Below, piece after piece: positions 32,447 through 43,005 of a stretch of 43,877 bases of DNA; the stretch's first letter is position 1, and each line of letters begins with the position of its first letter. This DNA comes from Phenylobacterium aquaticum. Lineage in GTDB: Bacteria > Pseudomonadota > Alphaproteobacteria > Caulobacterales > Caulobacteraceae. The notes under the pieces were generated by a model. That model searched no databases and had not been told where the DNA came from. It worked only from the letters and a program-made list of their open reading frames with translations. Where the stretch lies: assembly GCF_947378715.1 (NCBI RefSeq), contig NZ_CANCLE010000008.1, positions 1-43,877 on the forward strand, written 5' to 3'. The translations under genes and the position numbers were made by a program.

Positions 32447-34150
32447 ATGCGCCTGACCATCAAGCTCAAACTCATCGTGGCCTTCGGGCTTCTGCTCACG
32501 CTCCTGGTCGGCGTGGCCGGCTTCGGCATCTTCCAGGTCTACAAGATGGGCGATGGCGAGGATGACATCGTCACCGGACCGGTCGCCCGGCTCGAACGGG
32601 CCGAGGCGCTGGAGGTCTCCCTGCTGAAGATCCTCCGGAGCGAAAAGAACCTCGTGCTCTCGAGCGATCCTGAGGCGCATCGGGCGGAGATCGCCAAGCT
32701 CGAGGAACAGAAGAAGGCTTTCGGCGACACCCTGGCCGCGGCCATCCAGATCGCCACGCCCGAGGGGCGTCCGAAATGGGAGGCGCTGCAGGACAACTGG
32801 AACCAGTTCCTGCCCCTCGACACCGAAATCCGCGCCCTGGTCTCGGAGGGCAAGTCCCCGCAGGCGGTCGCCATCATGCTCGGGCCACAGCGCGAGATTA
32901 ACAACCAGATCATCAAGACCTCGGAAGACCTCGTGGATCTCAGCCAGCGGCAGGTCGCGACGGCCGATGAGCAATATGATGCGACCGCCTCCACCACCCG
33001 GATGACCTTCATCGCCTTGACGGTCGTGGCGGTCCTGCTGGCGGTCGCGGCGGCGTTCTGGCTGTCGCTGACCATCAGCCGGGGCCTCGCCGTGGCGGGG
33101 GCGGCGCTGCAGAGCGTCGCCGAAGGCGACCTGACCAGCACCATAGAAGTCACCACCCGCGACGAGATCGGCGATCTCCTCGGCCTGCTGAACGGCATGG
33201 TCGAGCGCTTGCGCGGCGTGGTTTCCGACGCGAGATCGGCCTCGGACAATGTCTCCTCGGGCAGCCAGGAACTGTCCTCGGCCTCGGAACAGGTGAGCCA
33301 GGGCGCCACCGAACAGGCCTCGGCCGCCGAGGAGGCCTCGGCCTCGATGGAAGAGATGGCCTCTAACATCAAGCAGAACGCCGACAACGCCAGCCAGACC
33401 GAGAAGATCGCCCGGCAGTCCGCCAAGGACGCCGAGATCAGCGGCGAGGCGGTCAATCGCGCGGTGGAGGCGATGCGCACCATCGCCGAGAAGATCACCA
33501 TCGTGCAGGAGATCGCCCGCCAGACCGACCTGCTGGCCCTCAATGCGGCGGTGGAAGCCGCCCGGGCCGGGGAGCACGGCAAGGGCTTCGCGGTCGTGGC
33601 CTCGGAAGTCCGCAAGCTGGCGGAACGCAGCCAAACGGCGGCCACCGAGATCGGCGCCGTGTCGTCCGAGACGGTCAAGGCCGCGCAATCCGCCGGCGAG
33701 ATGCTCACGGCGCTGGTGCCCAATATCCGCAAGACCGCCGAGCTGGTGGCCGAGATCAGCGCCGCCTGCCGCGAGCAGGACATTGGCGCGTCTCAGATCA
33801 ATGAGGCGATCCAGCAGCTCGACAAGGTCACCCAGCAGAACGCCTCCGCCTCCGAGCAGATGTCGGCGACCTCCGAGGAGCTGGCGGCCCAGGCCGAGGA
33901 GCTGCAGGCCTCGATCTCCTACTTCCGCACCGAGGCGCCTGGCGCCGCCGCCCGCCGCCCCGCCCCGGCCCGCCGTCGTCCGCCCGCCGCCGCCCGCCCG
34001 GTCGCCGCAGCCGCGCCCGCCCGGCCCAAGCCCAAGTCCGCCCCGCGCACGGCCGTGGCCGCCCAGCAGGCCCGCGCCCAGGGGTTCGCCCTGGACCTGG
34101 CCCAGGGTGGTCCTGACGCCGATGACGCCGATTTCCGTGAGTACGCCTGA
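32447..34150 (+). CDS. methyl-accepting chemotaxis protein C of the che operon
   Basis: A 567-residue receptor: TM1 (about 10-30), periplasmic four-helix-type sensor (about 31-180, LKILRSEKNLVLSSD), TM2 (about 187-205) and a single HAMP (LQSVAEGDLTSTIEVTTRDEIGD). The signalling domain is nearly identical to those of A and B. The tail is rich in Ala/Pro/Arg and ends AAQQARAQGFALDLAQGG...DFREYA, so the pentapeptide-like DFREY is followed by one extra Ala. The stop overlaps the next cheW start (TGATG). Confidence 0.95.
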   Translation: MRLTIKLKLIVAFGLLLTLLVGVAGFGIFQVYKMGDGEDDIVTGPVARLERAEALEVSLLKILRSEKNLVLSSDPEAHRAEIAKLEEQKKAFGDTLAAAIQIATPEGRPKWEALQDNWNQFLPLDTEIRALVSEGKSPQAVAIMLGPQREINNQIIKTSEDLVDLSQRQVATADEQYDATASTTRMTFIALTVVAVLLAVAAAFWLSLTISRGLAVAGAALQSVAEGDLTSTIEVTTRDEIGDLLGLLNGMVERLRGVVSDARSASDNVSSGSQELSSASEQVSQGATEQASAAEEASASMEEMASNIKQNADNASQTEKIARQSAKDAEISGEAVNRAVEAMRTIAEKITIVQEIARQTDLLALNAAVEAARAGEHGKGFAVVASEVRKLAERSQTAATEIGAVSSETVKAAQSAGEMLTALVPNIRKTAELVAEISAACREQDIGASQINEAIQQLDKVTQQNASASEQMSATSEELAAQAEELQASISYFRTEAPGAAARRPAPARRRPPAAARPVAAAAPARPKPKSAPRTAVAAQQARAQGFALDLAQGGPDADDADFREYA

Positions 34151-34632
34151 TGACCCACGCTTCGGGGGAAGCCCAATTCGTCACCCTGGGCCTGGGGGCC
34201 GAGGTGTTCGCGGTGCCGGTGGAATATGTCCGCGAGATCCTCGACTACCAGCCGCCCTCGGCCCTGCCTGAGGGACCGGTCTATCTGCTGGGCCTGACCG
34301 ATGTCCGTGGCCGGGCGACGCCCACCCTGGACCTGCGGCTCAAGCTCGGCCTGGCCGCCGCCGCACCGACGCTCAGCACCCGCATCCTGGTGCTGGACGT
34401 GCCGGTCGAGGGCCGCCAGCTGTCGCTGGGCCTGGTCGCCGACCGGGTGATCGAGGTGGTGGCCTTCACCGCCGACCAGGTCGAGGCCGCCCCCGACATC
34501 GGGGTGCCCTGGCGCTCGGACTATATGCGCGGCGTCGTGCGCCGCGACTCGGGCTTCGTGGTGGTCTTCGATCTCGCCAAGCTGCTGACCAGCCAGGAAG
34601 CCGCCGCCCTGCCTGTCGACCGCGCGGCCTGA
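34150..34632 (+). CDS. cheW: CheW adaptor 2
   Basis: A 160-residue CheW-domain protein (FVTLGLGAEVFAVPVEYVREIL, LGLTDVRGRATPTLDLRLKLGL, ADRVIEVV). It overlaps the MCP C stop by one base, implying coupled translation and perhaps matched amounts. It is diverged from the CheW at 27983, so this is not a recent duplicate. Confidence 0.95.
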   Translation: MTHASGEAQFVTLGLGAEVFAVPVEYVREILDYQPPSALPEGPVYLLGLTDVRGRATPTLDLRLKLGLAAAAPTLSTRILVLDVPVEGRQLSLGLVADRVIEVVAFTADQVEAAPDIGVPWRSDYMRGVVRRDSGFVVVFDLAKLLTSQEAAALPVDRAA

Positions 34633-34637
34633 GGCCG

Positions 34638-35489
34638 ATGTCGATGGAAGCCCTCCAGACGCGGCCCAGCGTCGACCAGCTGAGCCCGCGCAATTTCACG
34701 CGGCTGGCCGAGCTGATCCAAAGCTATAGCGGCATCAAGATGCCGTCCAACAAGCGCACCATGCTGGAAGGTCGCCTGCGCCGGCGGATGCGCATCGTCC
34801 ACATCGACAACCTCAACGACTATTGCAGCTATCTGTTCGAGGGCGACGGCCTGGCCACCGAGATCATTCATCTGATCGACGCGGTGACCACCAACAAGAC
34901 CGAGTTCTTCCGCGAACCGGCCCATTTCCGCTTCCTGCAGACCGAAGCCCTGCCGGCCCTGGCCGCCAGTGGCCGTCGCGCCATCAAGGCCTGGAGCGCC
35001 GCCTGCTCCATGGGCGCCGAGCCCTATACCCTGGCCATGGTGCTGGAGGAGAACCGCAAGCGCAGCCGCCAGGACTATTCGATCCTGTGCACCGATCTCT
35101 GCACCCAGGTCCTGGCCCAGGCGATCTCGGGCGTGTTCCCCGAACAGATGATCGAGCCGGTCGAGATGGAGCTGCGCCGCCGCTATGTGATGCGCGCCAA
35201 GGCGGCGGATCGCGGCCTGGTCCGCATTGTGCCGGAACTGCGCGCCAAGCTCAGTTTCGCGCGGCTGAACCTGATGGACCAGACCTATCCGGTCGAGGCC
35301 GACATGGACCTGATCTTCTGCCGCAACATCCTGATCTATTTCGACAAGCCGACCCAGTCGAAGGTGCTCAGCCAGCTCTGCAACCATTTGCGGCCGGGGG
35401 GATATCTGTTCCTCGGCCACTCCGAATCCATCGTCGGGATCGACCTGCCGGTGGACCAGATCGCCAACACCGTCTTCCAGCGCCGATAG
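34638..35489 (+). CDS. cheR: chemoreceptor methyltransferase
   Basis: CheR methylates receptor Glu residues with SAM, the adaptation step opposed by CheB. The 283-residue protein has the N-terminal helical domain, TNKTEFFRE (about 85-93), a SAM motif AWSAACSMGAEPYTLAM (about 118-134, a variant of the usual GCSTGEEPY), and IFCRNILIYFD. The beta-insert that binds receptor pentapeptides in other CheR proteins would lie near 145-185. GAGG lies 3 bases before the ATG; an internal ATG two codons later is the alternative. Confidence 0.95.
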   Translation: MSMEALQTRPSVDQLSPRNFTRLAELIQSYSGIKMPSNKRTMLEGRLRRRMRIVHIDNLNDYCSYLFEGDGLATEIIHLIDAVTTNKTEFFREPAHFRFLQTEALPALAASGRRAIKAWSAACSMGAEPYTLAMVLEENRKRSRQDYSILCTDLCTQVLAQAISGVFPEQMIEPVEMELRRRYVMRAKAADRGLVRIVPELRAKLSFARLNLMDQTYPVEADMDLIFCRNILIYFDKPTQSKVLSQLCNHLRPGGYLFLGHSESIVGIDLPVDQIANTVFQRR

Positions 35490-35493
35490 GCCC

Positions 35494-36591
35494 ATGACCG
35501 CCCCCCGCAAGATCCGTGTCCTGATCGTCGACGACTCCGCCACCGTGCGCCAGACCCTGGCGGCGGTGCTCAGCGCCGATCCCGAGATCGAGGTCCTGGG
35601 CGTCGCCTCCGACCCCTATGTCGCCGCCCAGCGAATCCGCGACGAGATCCCCGACGTCATCACCCTCGACGTCGAGATGCCGCGCATGGACGGCATCACC
35701 TTCCTGCGCAAGCTGATGAGCCAGCACCCGATCCCGGTGGTCATGTGCTCCTCGCTGATCGAGGCCGGGTCGGAGACCCTGATCCAGGCGCTGGAGGCCG
35801 GGGCGGTCGACGTGATCCTCAAGCCGAAGATGGGGGTGGCCGAGCATCTGGCGGAATCGCGCATCCGCATCTGCGATGCGGTGAAGGGCGCCGCCCGGGC
35901 CCGGGTGCGCGGTCGCCGTGAAGGACCAGCGCCGACCTTCGTGCGCAACCGCGAGCCGGAGAAGAAGCTCACCGCCGACGCCATGCTGGCCCCGCCCTCC
36001 GGCCGGGCCATGGCGCGCACCACCGAGAGCATCATCTGCATCGGCGCCTCGACCGGCGGGACCGAGTCCCTGCGCGAGGTGCTGGAGTCCCTGCCGGCCG
36101 ACGCTCCCGGCATCGTCATCGTCCAGCACATGCCCGAGAAGTTCACCGCCTCCTTCGCCAACCGGCTCAACACCCTGTGCGAGGTGGACGTGAAGGAGGC
36201 CGCTGATGGCGACGCAGTGCTGCGCGGCCGGGTGCTGATCGCGCCGGGCAACCTGCACACCATGATCGAGCGCTCGGGCGCCAACTATCGGGTGTCGGTC
36301 AAGGAAGGCCCGCTGGTCTCGCGCCACCGGCCCTCGGTCGATGTCCTGTTCCGCTCCGCCGCCCGCTCGGCCGGCTCCAACGCCGTCGGCGTGATCATGA
36401 CCGGCATGGGCGACGACGGCGCCCGGGGCCTGGAGGAGATGAAGACCGCCGGCGCCCGGACCATCGCCCAGGACGAGGCCACCTCGGTGGTGTTCGGCAT
36501 GCCCAAGGAAGCCATCGCCCGGGGCTGCGTCGACCGCATCGTGCCGCTCAACCACATCGCCCAGGAAATGCTCCGGGCCGCCGCGCGGTAG
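35494..36591 (+). CDS. cheB: chemoreceptor methylesterase/deamidase response regulator
   Basis: CheB removes receptor methyl groups and deamidates Gln, activated by CheA phosphorylation. The 365-residue protein has a receiver domain with Asp59 (TLDVEMPRMDG) and a variable linker. The esterase domain has the catalytic triad Ser186 (GASTGG), His212 (VQHMPEKFTASFANRLN) and Asp308 (GMGDDGA). It is the last gene of the operon, 4 bases after cheR. No cheD follows. Confidence 0.97.
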   Translation: MTAPRKIRVLIVDDSATVRQTLAAVLSADPEIEVLGVASDPYVAAQRIRDEIPDVITLDVEMPRMDGITFLRKLMSQHPIPVVMCSSLIEAGSETLIQALEAGAVDVILKPKMGVAEHLAESRIRICDAVKGAARARVRGRREGPAPTFVRNREPEKKLTADAMLAPPSGRAMARTTESIICIGASTGGTESLREVLESLPADAPGIVIVQHMPEKFTASFANRLNTLCEVDVKEAADGDAVLRGRVLIAPGNLHTMIERSGANYRVSVKEGPLVSRHRPSVDVLFRSAARSAGSNAVGVIMTGMGDDGARGLEEMKTAGARTIAQDEATSVVFGMPKEAIARGCVDRIVPLNHIAQEMLRAAAR

Positions 36592-36628
36592 GCGGCATCA
36601 CCTTCTCCCCAACCGGAGGAGGGACGCC

Positions 36629-38344
36629 TCAGAACAGCATGTCGTCGTCGGCCTGGGCTTTCGCCGGGGCTTCGATGACCGCGTCCAGGTCCAGATGTTG
36701 GGTCGCCTGGCGCTGGGTCTCGCGTTCCTGGGCCATGGTGTAGGTCTTGGCGATGCGGGCCAGCAGCGGGCCCAGCACCTCGATCAGGTCGTCGGTCCAG
36801 GGGGTCTCGTCCCCGGCCATGTCGTCCAGGACATCGGCGGCCTCGTCCAAGGTCGCGCCGATCTCGCGCTGGAAATCCAGGCGGGTGGCGGCGCGGCGCA
36901 GGGCCTCGACCACGGTCTCGCCCTGGCGCGCCAGGCTGATCAGGTCGGCTTCCACCGATTTGTTGGCGCCGCGCAGGCGTGCGGCGGCGTCGGACAGCGC
37001 CTGGCCAGCCCCGGTTTCCACGCCCGTGCCGTCGCCCAGACCGCCCGCGTCAGCGGCCAGGCCTTGCAGAGCAGCGAGCGCCTGATGGGCGGTGATCTCC
37101 AGATGTCCGGCCTGGGTGCGCAGCTCCACGGCGATGACGGCCAGCGGCTTGCCGGTCTCGCCGATCCGGCTGCACTTCAATGTGGTGTTCAGCGCCATCT
37201 GCTGGACATCGGTCTTGATCGCCTGCAGGCCGGCGATCTGGGCGGACAGGTCGCCCACCGCCGCAGCCGCGGCCGCCCCGGTCTGACCGGCCGCCGTGTC
37301 GGCGCGCTCGACCTCGCCGACCAGGTCCACGGCCTGGGCGACATGGGTCTCCAACTGTCCGAGGAAGCCCCCGGTCCCATTGTCGGCCCGGCCAAAGGCC
37401 AGGTCGCGCAGGCGCAGGATCTCGCTGGCGTCGGCCGCCATGCCCGACATGCTGGTCCCGATCCGGGCCACGTCGCGGTGGAAGTCGGCGCCCGCCGCCC
37501 GCAGCTGCGCGGCCATCAGGCCATGGATGAAGGCTTCCAGCCGCGCCCTGGGTTCAGGCGCCAGGCCGGTGACCTCGTCCAGGGCCTCCAGGCCTTGCTG
37601 CACATGCTCGATGCGTTGGCGGGTGATGTCGCCGATCTGCAGGGCGGCCAGCGCCGCGCCGACCTTCTTGTGCACGGCGCGGGCCAGCGCCCCTACCTCG
37701 GCGGCGGCGCGGGAGACCTGGACGTGGTGGGCGGTCAGGGCCTCGGCGCTGCTGGCCAGGCCGTCCGGCACTTTCGGCAGCAGGCTGTTGCAGCGCTCGG
37801 CCAGGCCCTGCTCATGGGAGAAGGCGGTCTTCAGCTCGCCGCTCAGGGTCCGCAGGTCCCGGTCGAAGGTCGCCAGCTGGGTGCGGCCCAGCTCGATGCA
37901 GTCGCAGATCTCCTGGGCGAACAGGCCGAACTCGGTCCCGGCTGCGGCGACGCCGCCGGCGGTGATCTTGATATTGATCGCGAAGACCCGGAGATAGGCC
38001 AGGTTGCGCTTCATGTCCTCAATGCAGCCGGCCAGGTCGTCGCCTCGGCGGGCCAGGCGCGCGACCACGTCGCGACGGCCGGAATGGCGTTCGGGCAGGG
38101 TCAGCAGGCTGGCGGCCGCGGTCTTCAGCTCCGCCGCCGTGGCCTCCACCGTCGCCGGATCGAGGGTCTTGGTCAGGTTGTCGAGCGAGCTGATCAGCTT
38201 GCCGACCCCGTCCACGGCCTGGGCCAGCACCTCGCCGGCCTCCAGGAATCGGCCTTCGACGACCCGCCGCGCCGCCTCCAGGCGACCGGTGACCGGCGAG
38301 GCCGCGCTGACATGGGCCAGGGCCAGGGAAGTTCCATAACTCAT
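36629..38344 (-). CDS. soluble chemosensory protein with receptor-tip-like repeats and a CheZ-like motif
   Basis: I know no named family for this 571-residue, helix-rich protein without membrane segments. Positions below count from a GTG 10 codons upstream (38374). Two degenerate receptor-hairpin segments are visible: LRVFAINIKITAGG...GTEFGLFAQEI (about 128-156) and MALNTTLKCSRIGETGKPLAVIAVELR (about 393-419). Between them, LQIGDITRQRIEHV (about 245-258) has Asp249-x3-Gln253, like the catalytic D-L-T-x-Q of CheZ. The C terminus is a flexible acidic tail ending ADDDMLF, comparable with the CheY-binding end of CheZ. ATG 38344 has AGGAAG 12 bases upstream. It lies 2 bases inside the hybrid-kinase operon and is convergent with cheB. 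Confidence 0.75.
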   Translation of the reverse strand: MSYGTSLALAHVSAASPVTGRLEAARRVVEGRFLEAGEVLAQAVDGVGKLISSLDNLTKTLDPATVEATAAELKTAAASLLTLPERHSGRRDVVARLARRGDDLAGCIEDMKRNLAYLRVFAINIKITAGGVAAAGTEFGLFAQEICDCIELGRTQLATFDRDLRTLSGELKTAFSHEQGLAERCNSLLPKVPDGLASSAEALTAHHVQVSRAAAEVGALARAVHKKVGAALAALQIGDITRQRIEHVQQGLEALDEVTGLAPEPRARLEAFIHGLMAAQLRAAGADFHRDVARIGTSMSGMAADASEILRLRDLAFGRADNGTGGFLGQLETHVAQAVDLVGEVERADTAAGQTGAAAAAAVGDLSAQIAGLQAIKTDVQQMALNTTLKCSRIGETGKPLAVIAVELRTQAGHLEITAHQALAALQGLAADAGGLGDGTGVETGAGQALSDAAARLRGANKSVEADLISLARQGETVVEALRRAATRLDFQREIGATLDEAADVLDDMAGDETPWTDDLIEVLGPLLARIAKTYTMAQERETQRQATQHLDLDAVIEAPAKAQADDDMLF

Positions 38345-38376
38345 TGAGACGCCAAGCTTCCTATGGATTTCCACTC

Positions 38377-40326
<1,950 letters not shown>

Positions 40327-40446
40327 TCGGGGTCCTCGGCGTCGCGGTTCTGCGCGCGAAGCGGGACCATGCCCAATTAGGGTTGAAAGCGGGGTTAAGG
40401 CGCCCGGAAAAGAGTCACCAGCGGCCAAACCCGGGCCCACAAACGC

Positions 40447-40471
40447 AAAACGCGGCCCCTGGGGGGCCGCG
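40447..40471 (-). terminator. rho-independent terminator of tRNA-Gly
   Basis: On the minus strand CGCGGCCCC and GGGGCCGCG (40463-40471 and 40451-40459) form a perfect 9-bp stem with a CCA loop, followed by TTTTGCGTTTG. It begins 20 bases after the tRNA CCA end. Confidence 0.88.
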
Positions 40472-40490
40472 CTGCTGGTCTCGACTTAAT

Positions 40491-40565
40491 TGGAGCGGGC
40501 GAAGAGATTCGAACTCTCGACCCCAACCTTGGCAAGGTTGTGCTCTACCACTGAGCTACGCCCGC
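40491..40565 (-). tRNA. tRNA-Gly (anticodon GCC), CCA encoded
   Basis: On the minus strand the cloverleaf is complete. It has a 7-bp acceptor stem GCGGGCG/CGCCCGC, D arm GCUC-AGUGGUA-GAGC, anticodon stem CAACC/GGUUG with loop UUGCCAA (anticodon GCC, reading GGC/GGU), T arm GAGAG-UUCGAAU-CUCUU, discriminator U and an encoded CCA. The total is 75 bases. Confidence 0.97.
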
Positions 40566-40673
40566 ACTCCATGGAGCTGACCAGCTGGCCCGCCCCGAAA
40601 TTCGAGAAGCGGGCTTATGGCAGAGGGTCAGGGTCTTTGCAAGCGGGTCCGGCGCGGATTCCTGAGCCGGGGC

Positions 40674-41417
40674 TCAGCGTCCGAAGCGGGGGGCCTTCAG
40701 CCGGCGCTTGTTGACATGCTCCTTCGGGGGCTCGGCGGAGTCCTCCGGGAACTCGCCCTTGAAGTAGAACCGCTGCCAGGCGGTCTTCACCGCCTCGGGG
40801 TCGGCCTGGAAGATCTTCTTGTTGAAGGCCGAGCGGTGCTTTTCCCACAGGCCGTACTGCTCACGCAGCTCGGGGTTGGAGGCCATGGAGCGGATCACCG
40901 GCTGCACGTCGTCCAGCACCCGGTCCTGGACCAGGGTGATGAAGCAGAAGGGCTCGCCCTTTTCGAACCGCACCTTGCCCGGCCGGGTGAAGATCCAGTT
41001 CATGGTGAAGGGGAAGGGCAGCCATTCGGTCTCGACCAGGCCAGCCAGGGGCTGGATGCCGTCCTTGACGTGGTTGGGCGGGCCCTGGGCCATCATCGAC
41101 CAGCCCGGCGAGGTGCGGAACAGATAGCCGGCGTGGAAGGTCATCACCCCATGGCTGAAGTGCGACTTCACCAGATTGTGGAAATCCGGATTGGGCCGGT
41201 CGGGGGTGAGCTTGATGTCCTCCTGCATCAGGCCGCCGTTCCATTCGGCGGTGAAGGCGATCGGATTGAGGATCTCCCAGCCGGTGGTGTTGGCCATGGA
41301 GAGCGGCAGGCAGCGATAGGCGTGGCGGTCATGGAACGAGTCCATCCAGGCCCGTTGCGGGCGGCCCGGCACGATCTCCGGCGGCCGCTCGGCGGTGGGG
41401 TAGCACTCAAGCTCCAT
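40674..41417 (-). CDS. DUF6065-family protein
   Basis: The 247-residue cytoplasmic protein matches the pattern I associate with DUF6065: MELECYPTAERPPEIVPGRPQ at the start, WMDSFHDRHAYRCLPLSMANTTGWEI, WNGG, and HFSHGVMTFHAGYLFRTSPGW. It is rich in Trp, His and Phe. Function is unknown; the family sometimes occurs near aspartyl/asparaginyl hydroxylase-type genes. Here the neighbours (tRNA-Gly, ProX-like gene) give no strong hint. It is divergent from the gene at 41501. Confidence 0.72.
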   Translation of the reverse strand: MELECYPTAERPPEIVPGRPQRAWMDSFHDRHAYRCLPLSMANTTGWEILNPIAFTAEWNGGLMQEDIKLTPDRPNPDFHNLVKSHFSHGVMTFHAGYLFRTSPGWSMMAQGPPNHVKDGIQPLAGLVETEWLPFPFTMNWIFTRPGKVRFEKGEPFCFITLVQDRVLDDVQPVIRSMASNPELREQYGLWEKHRSAFNKKIFQADPEAVKTAWQRFYFKGEFPEDSAEPPKEHVNKRRLKAPRFGR

Positions 41418-41500
41418 GGAAGGCTCCTTCCTCGAACAGATATGACGTCAAGCTGTAGCGACCGTGGCGCGGTCACGTCCAGTTCCGCTAAGAGATCGGC

Positions 41501-42022
41501 ATGCTGAGCCGCGCCGACCTGATCGCCCTCCTTGACGCCCACGGCGTCGATCATCTGACCACCGAGCATGAGGCCGTATTCCGGGTAGGGGAGGGCGAGG
41601 AGGTCAAGCACGCCCTCCCAGGCGCCCACAGCAAGAACCTGTTCCTCAAGGACGCCAAGGGCCGGCTGTGGCTGATCTCGGCCAAGGACGACACGGTCAT
41701 CGACCTGAAGCGGCTGCACACGGTGATCGGTTCGGCCCGGCTGTCCTTCGGGTCCGCCGAGCTGATGGTCGAGGTCCTGGGCGTCACGCCCGGCTCGGTC
41801 ACCGCCTTCGCGCTCGCCAACGACCCCGATCACCGCGTGACCTTCGTGCTGGACCGGGCCTTGGCGGAGGCCGCCCAGGTGAATTTCCATCCGCTCGTCA
41901 ACACCGCCACCACCACGGTCAGCCAGGCCGGCTTCCGGCGGTTCCTGGCCGGGGTGGGCGTCACGCCCCTGGTGGTGGATTTTCCGGCCATGACGGTGGT
42001 GGAGGACGTCTTCCCGCGTTGA
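41501..42022 (+). CDS. YbaK/ProX-type aminoacyl-tRNA deacylase
   Basis: The 173-residue single-domain protein resembles ProXp-ala/PrdX trans-editing factors, which hydrolyse mischarged Ala-tRNA(Pro). It has GAHSKNLFLKD with the catalytic Lys45, LSFGSAELMVEVLGVTPGSVTAFALAND (substrate-pocket GS motif) and FHPLVNTATTTVSQAGFRRFL. Free-standing editing proteins of this kind are common in Alphaproteobacteria, whose ProRS lacks the insertion domain. The exact specificity (Ala or Cys) is not certain from sequence alone. Confidence 0.88.
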   Translation: MLSRADLIALLDAHGVDHLTTEHEAVFRVGEGEEVKHALPGAHSKNLFLKDAKGRLWLISAKDDTVIDLKRLHTVIGSARLSFGSAELMVEVLGVTPGSVTAFALANDPDHRVTFVLDRALAEAAQVNFHPLVNTATTTVSQAGFRRFLAGVGVTPLVVDFPAMTVVEDVFPR

Positions 42023-42097
42023 AGACCGGCCCCAAAGCGCCCATTTTAGCCGCCAAGATGTTTTGAGCCCCGCTGCGGCGGGCACGGGAAAGCGACC

Positions 42098-42994
42098 ATG
42101 ACCCTGATCGGCGAAACCTCGGCCAAACCGGCCGCCGACCTCATCAAGGACGGCAGCGACGCCGGATTCATGGCCGATGTGATCGAGGCCTCCAAGACCA
42201 CTCCGGTGATCGTCGACTTCTGGGCGCCGTGGTGCGGCCCCTGCAAACAGCTCGGCCCCGCCATCGAGAAGGCCGTCCTGGCCGCCAAGGGCAAGGTCAA
42301 GCTGGTCAAGATCGATATCGACAAGCACCCACAATATGCCGGCCAGCTTCGGGTCCAGTCGATCCCGGCGGTGTTCGCCTTCGTGGACGGCCGGCCGGTG
42401 GACGGCTTCATGGGCGCCCTGCCCGACAGCCAGGTGAAGCAGTTCGTCGACCGCATGGCGGGCCAGGGGCCGGCCAATGAGACCGACGAACTCCTGGCCA
42501 TGGCCAAGGAATCCCTGGAGCTCGGGGACCTCGGCGGCGCGGCCCAGGCCTATGCCCAGATTCTCCAGGGCGACCCGACCCATGTGAAGGCCCTGGGCGG
42601 CCTGGCCAAGTGCTACCTGACCGGCGGGGACGCCGAGCGCGCGGCCGAGATCGCCGCCATGGCTCCGGCCGACGCCCGGGACCCGGACCTGGAAAGCGTG
42701 CGCGCCACCCTGGCGCTTGCCGAGGAAGCCCCGGCCGAGACCACCGAATTCGAGCGCCGCCTGGCCGCTGATCCCGAGGACCACGAGGCCCGCTTCGAGA
42801 TCTCCAAGGCCCTGGCCGCCGTAGGCCGCTGGCAGGAGGCCGTCGACCAGCTGCTGACCATCATCGAGAAGGACCGGACCTGGAACGAGGATGCGGCGCG
42901 CAAGCAGCTGCTCACGGTCTTCGAGGCCGCCGGCGGGGCCTCCGACATCGCGCGCCAGGGACGTCGCCGCCTGTCGGCGATCCTGTTCTCCTGA
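42098..42994 (+). CDS. cnoX: CnoX-type thioredoxin-TPR chaperedoxin
   Basis: The 298-residue protein has an N-terminal thioredoxin domain (VIVDFWAPWCGPCKQ, Cys46 and Cys49) and a C-terminal TPR-like helical domain (about 130-298, ending RRRLSAILFS), the layout of CnoX/YbbN. CnoX holds unfolded or oxidised proteins and hands them to GroEL or DnaK. The intact WCGPC, absent in E. coli CnoX (SxxC), matches the redox-active version described in Caulobacter. It is followed at 11 bases by the Lon-substrate-binding-domain gene. Confidence 0.93.
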   Translation: MTLIGETSAKPAADLIKDGSDAGFMADVIEASKTTPVIVDFWAPWCGPCKQLGPAIEKAVLAAKGKVKLVKIDIDKHPQYAGQLRVQSIPAVFAFVDGRPVDGFMGALPDSQVKQFVDRMAGQGPANETDELLAMAKESLELGDLGGAAQAYAQILQGDPTHVKALGGLAKCYLTGGDAERAAEIAAMAPADARDPDLESVRATLALAEEAPAETTEFERRLAADPEDHEARFEISKALAAVGRWQEAVDQLLTIIEKDRTWNEDAARKQLLTVFEAAGGASDIARQGRRRLSAILFS

Positions 42995-43005
42995 GACCGC
43001 CCAAG

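Larger units (their letters stand above)
29399..33930 (+). repeat. three near-identical direct copies of the MCP signalling domain
   Basis: Approximate copies: 29399-30100, 31490-32190 and 33228-33930, about 700 bases each, spaced 1.7-2.1 kb. Long blocks are identical at base level. Which pair agrees changes along the length: copies 1 and 2 share GGCTTTGCGGTCGTGGCTT, while copies 2 and 3 share GCCGCGCAATCCGCCGGC. This pattern is typical of gene conversion. Confidence 0.85.

Noticed and set aside
28493..34150. CRISPR-like or mobile-element explanation for the repeated blocks in the MCP genes
   Set aside because: The repeats are in-frame coding domains with no spacers, inverted ends or transposase; duplication and gene conversion explain them.
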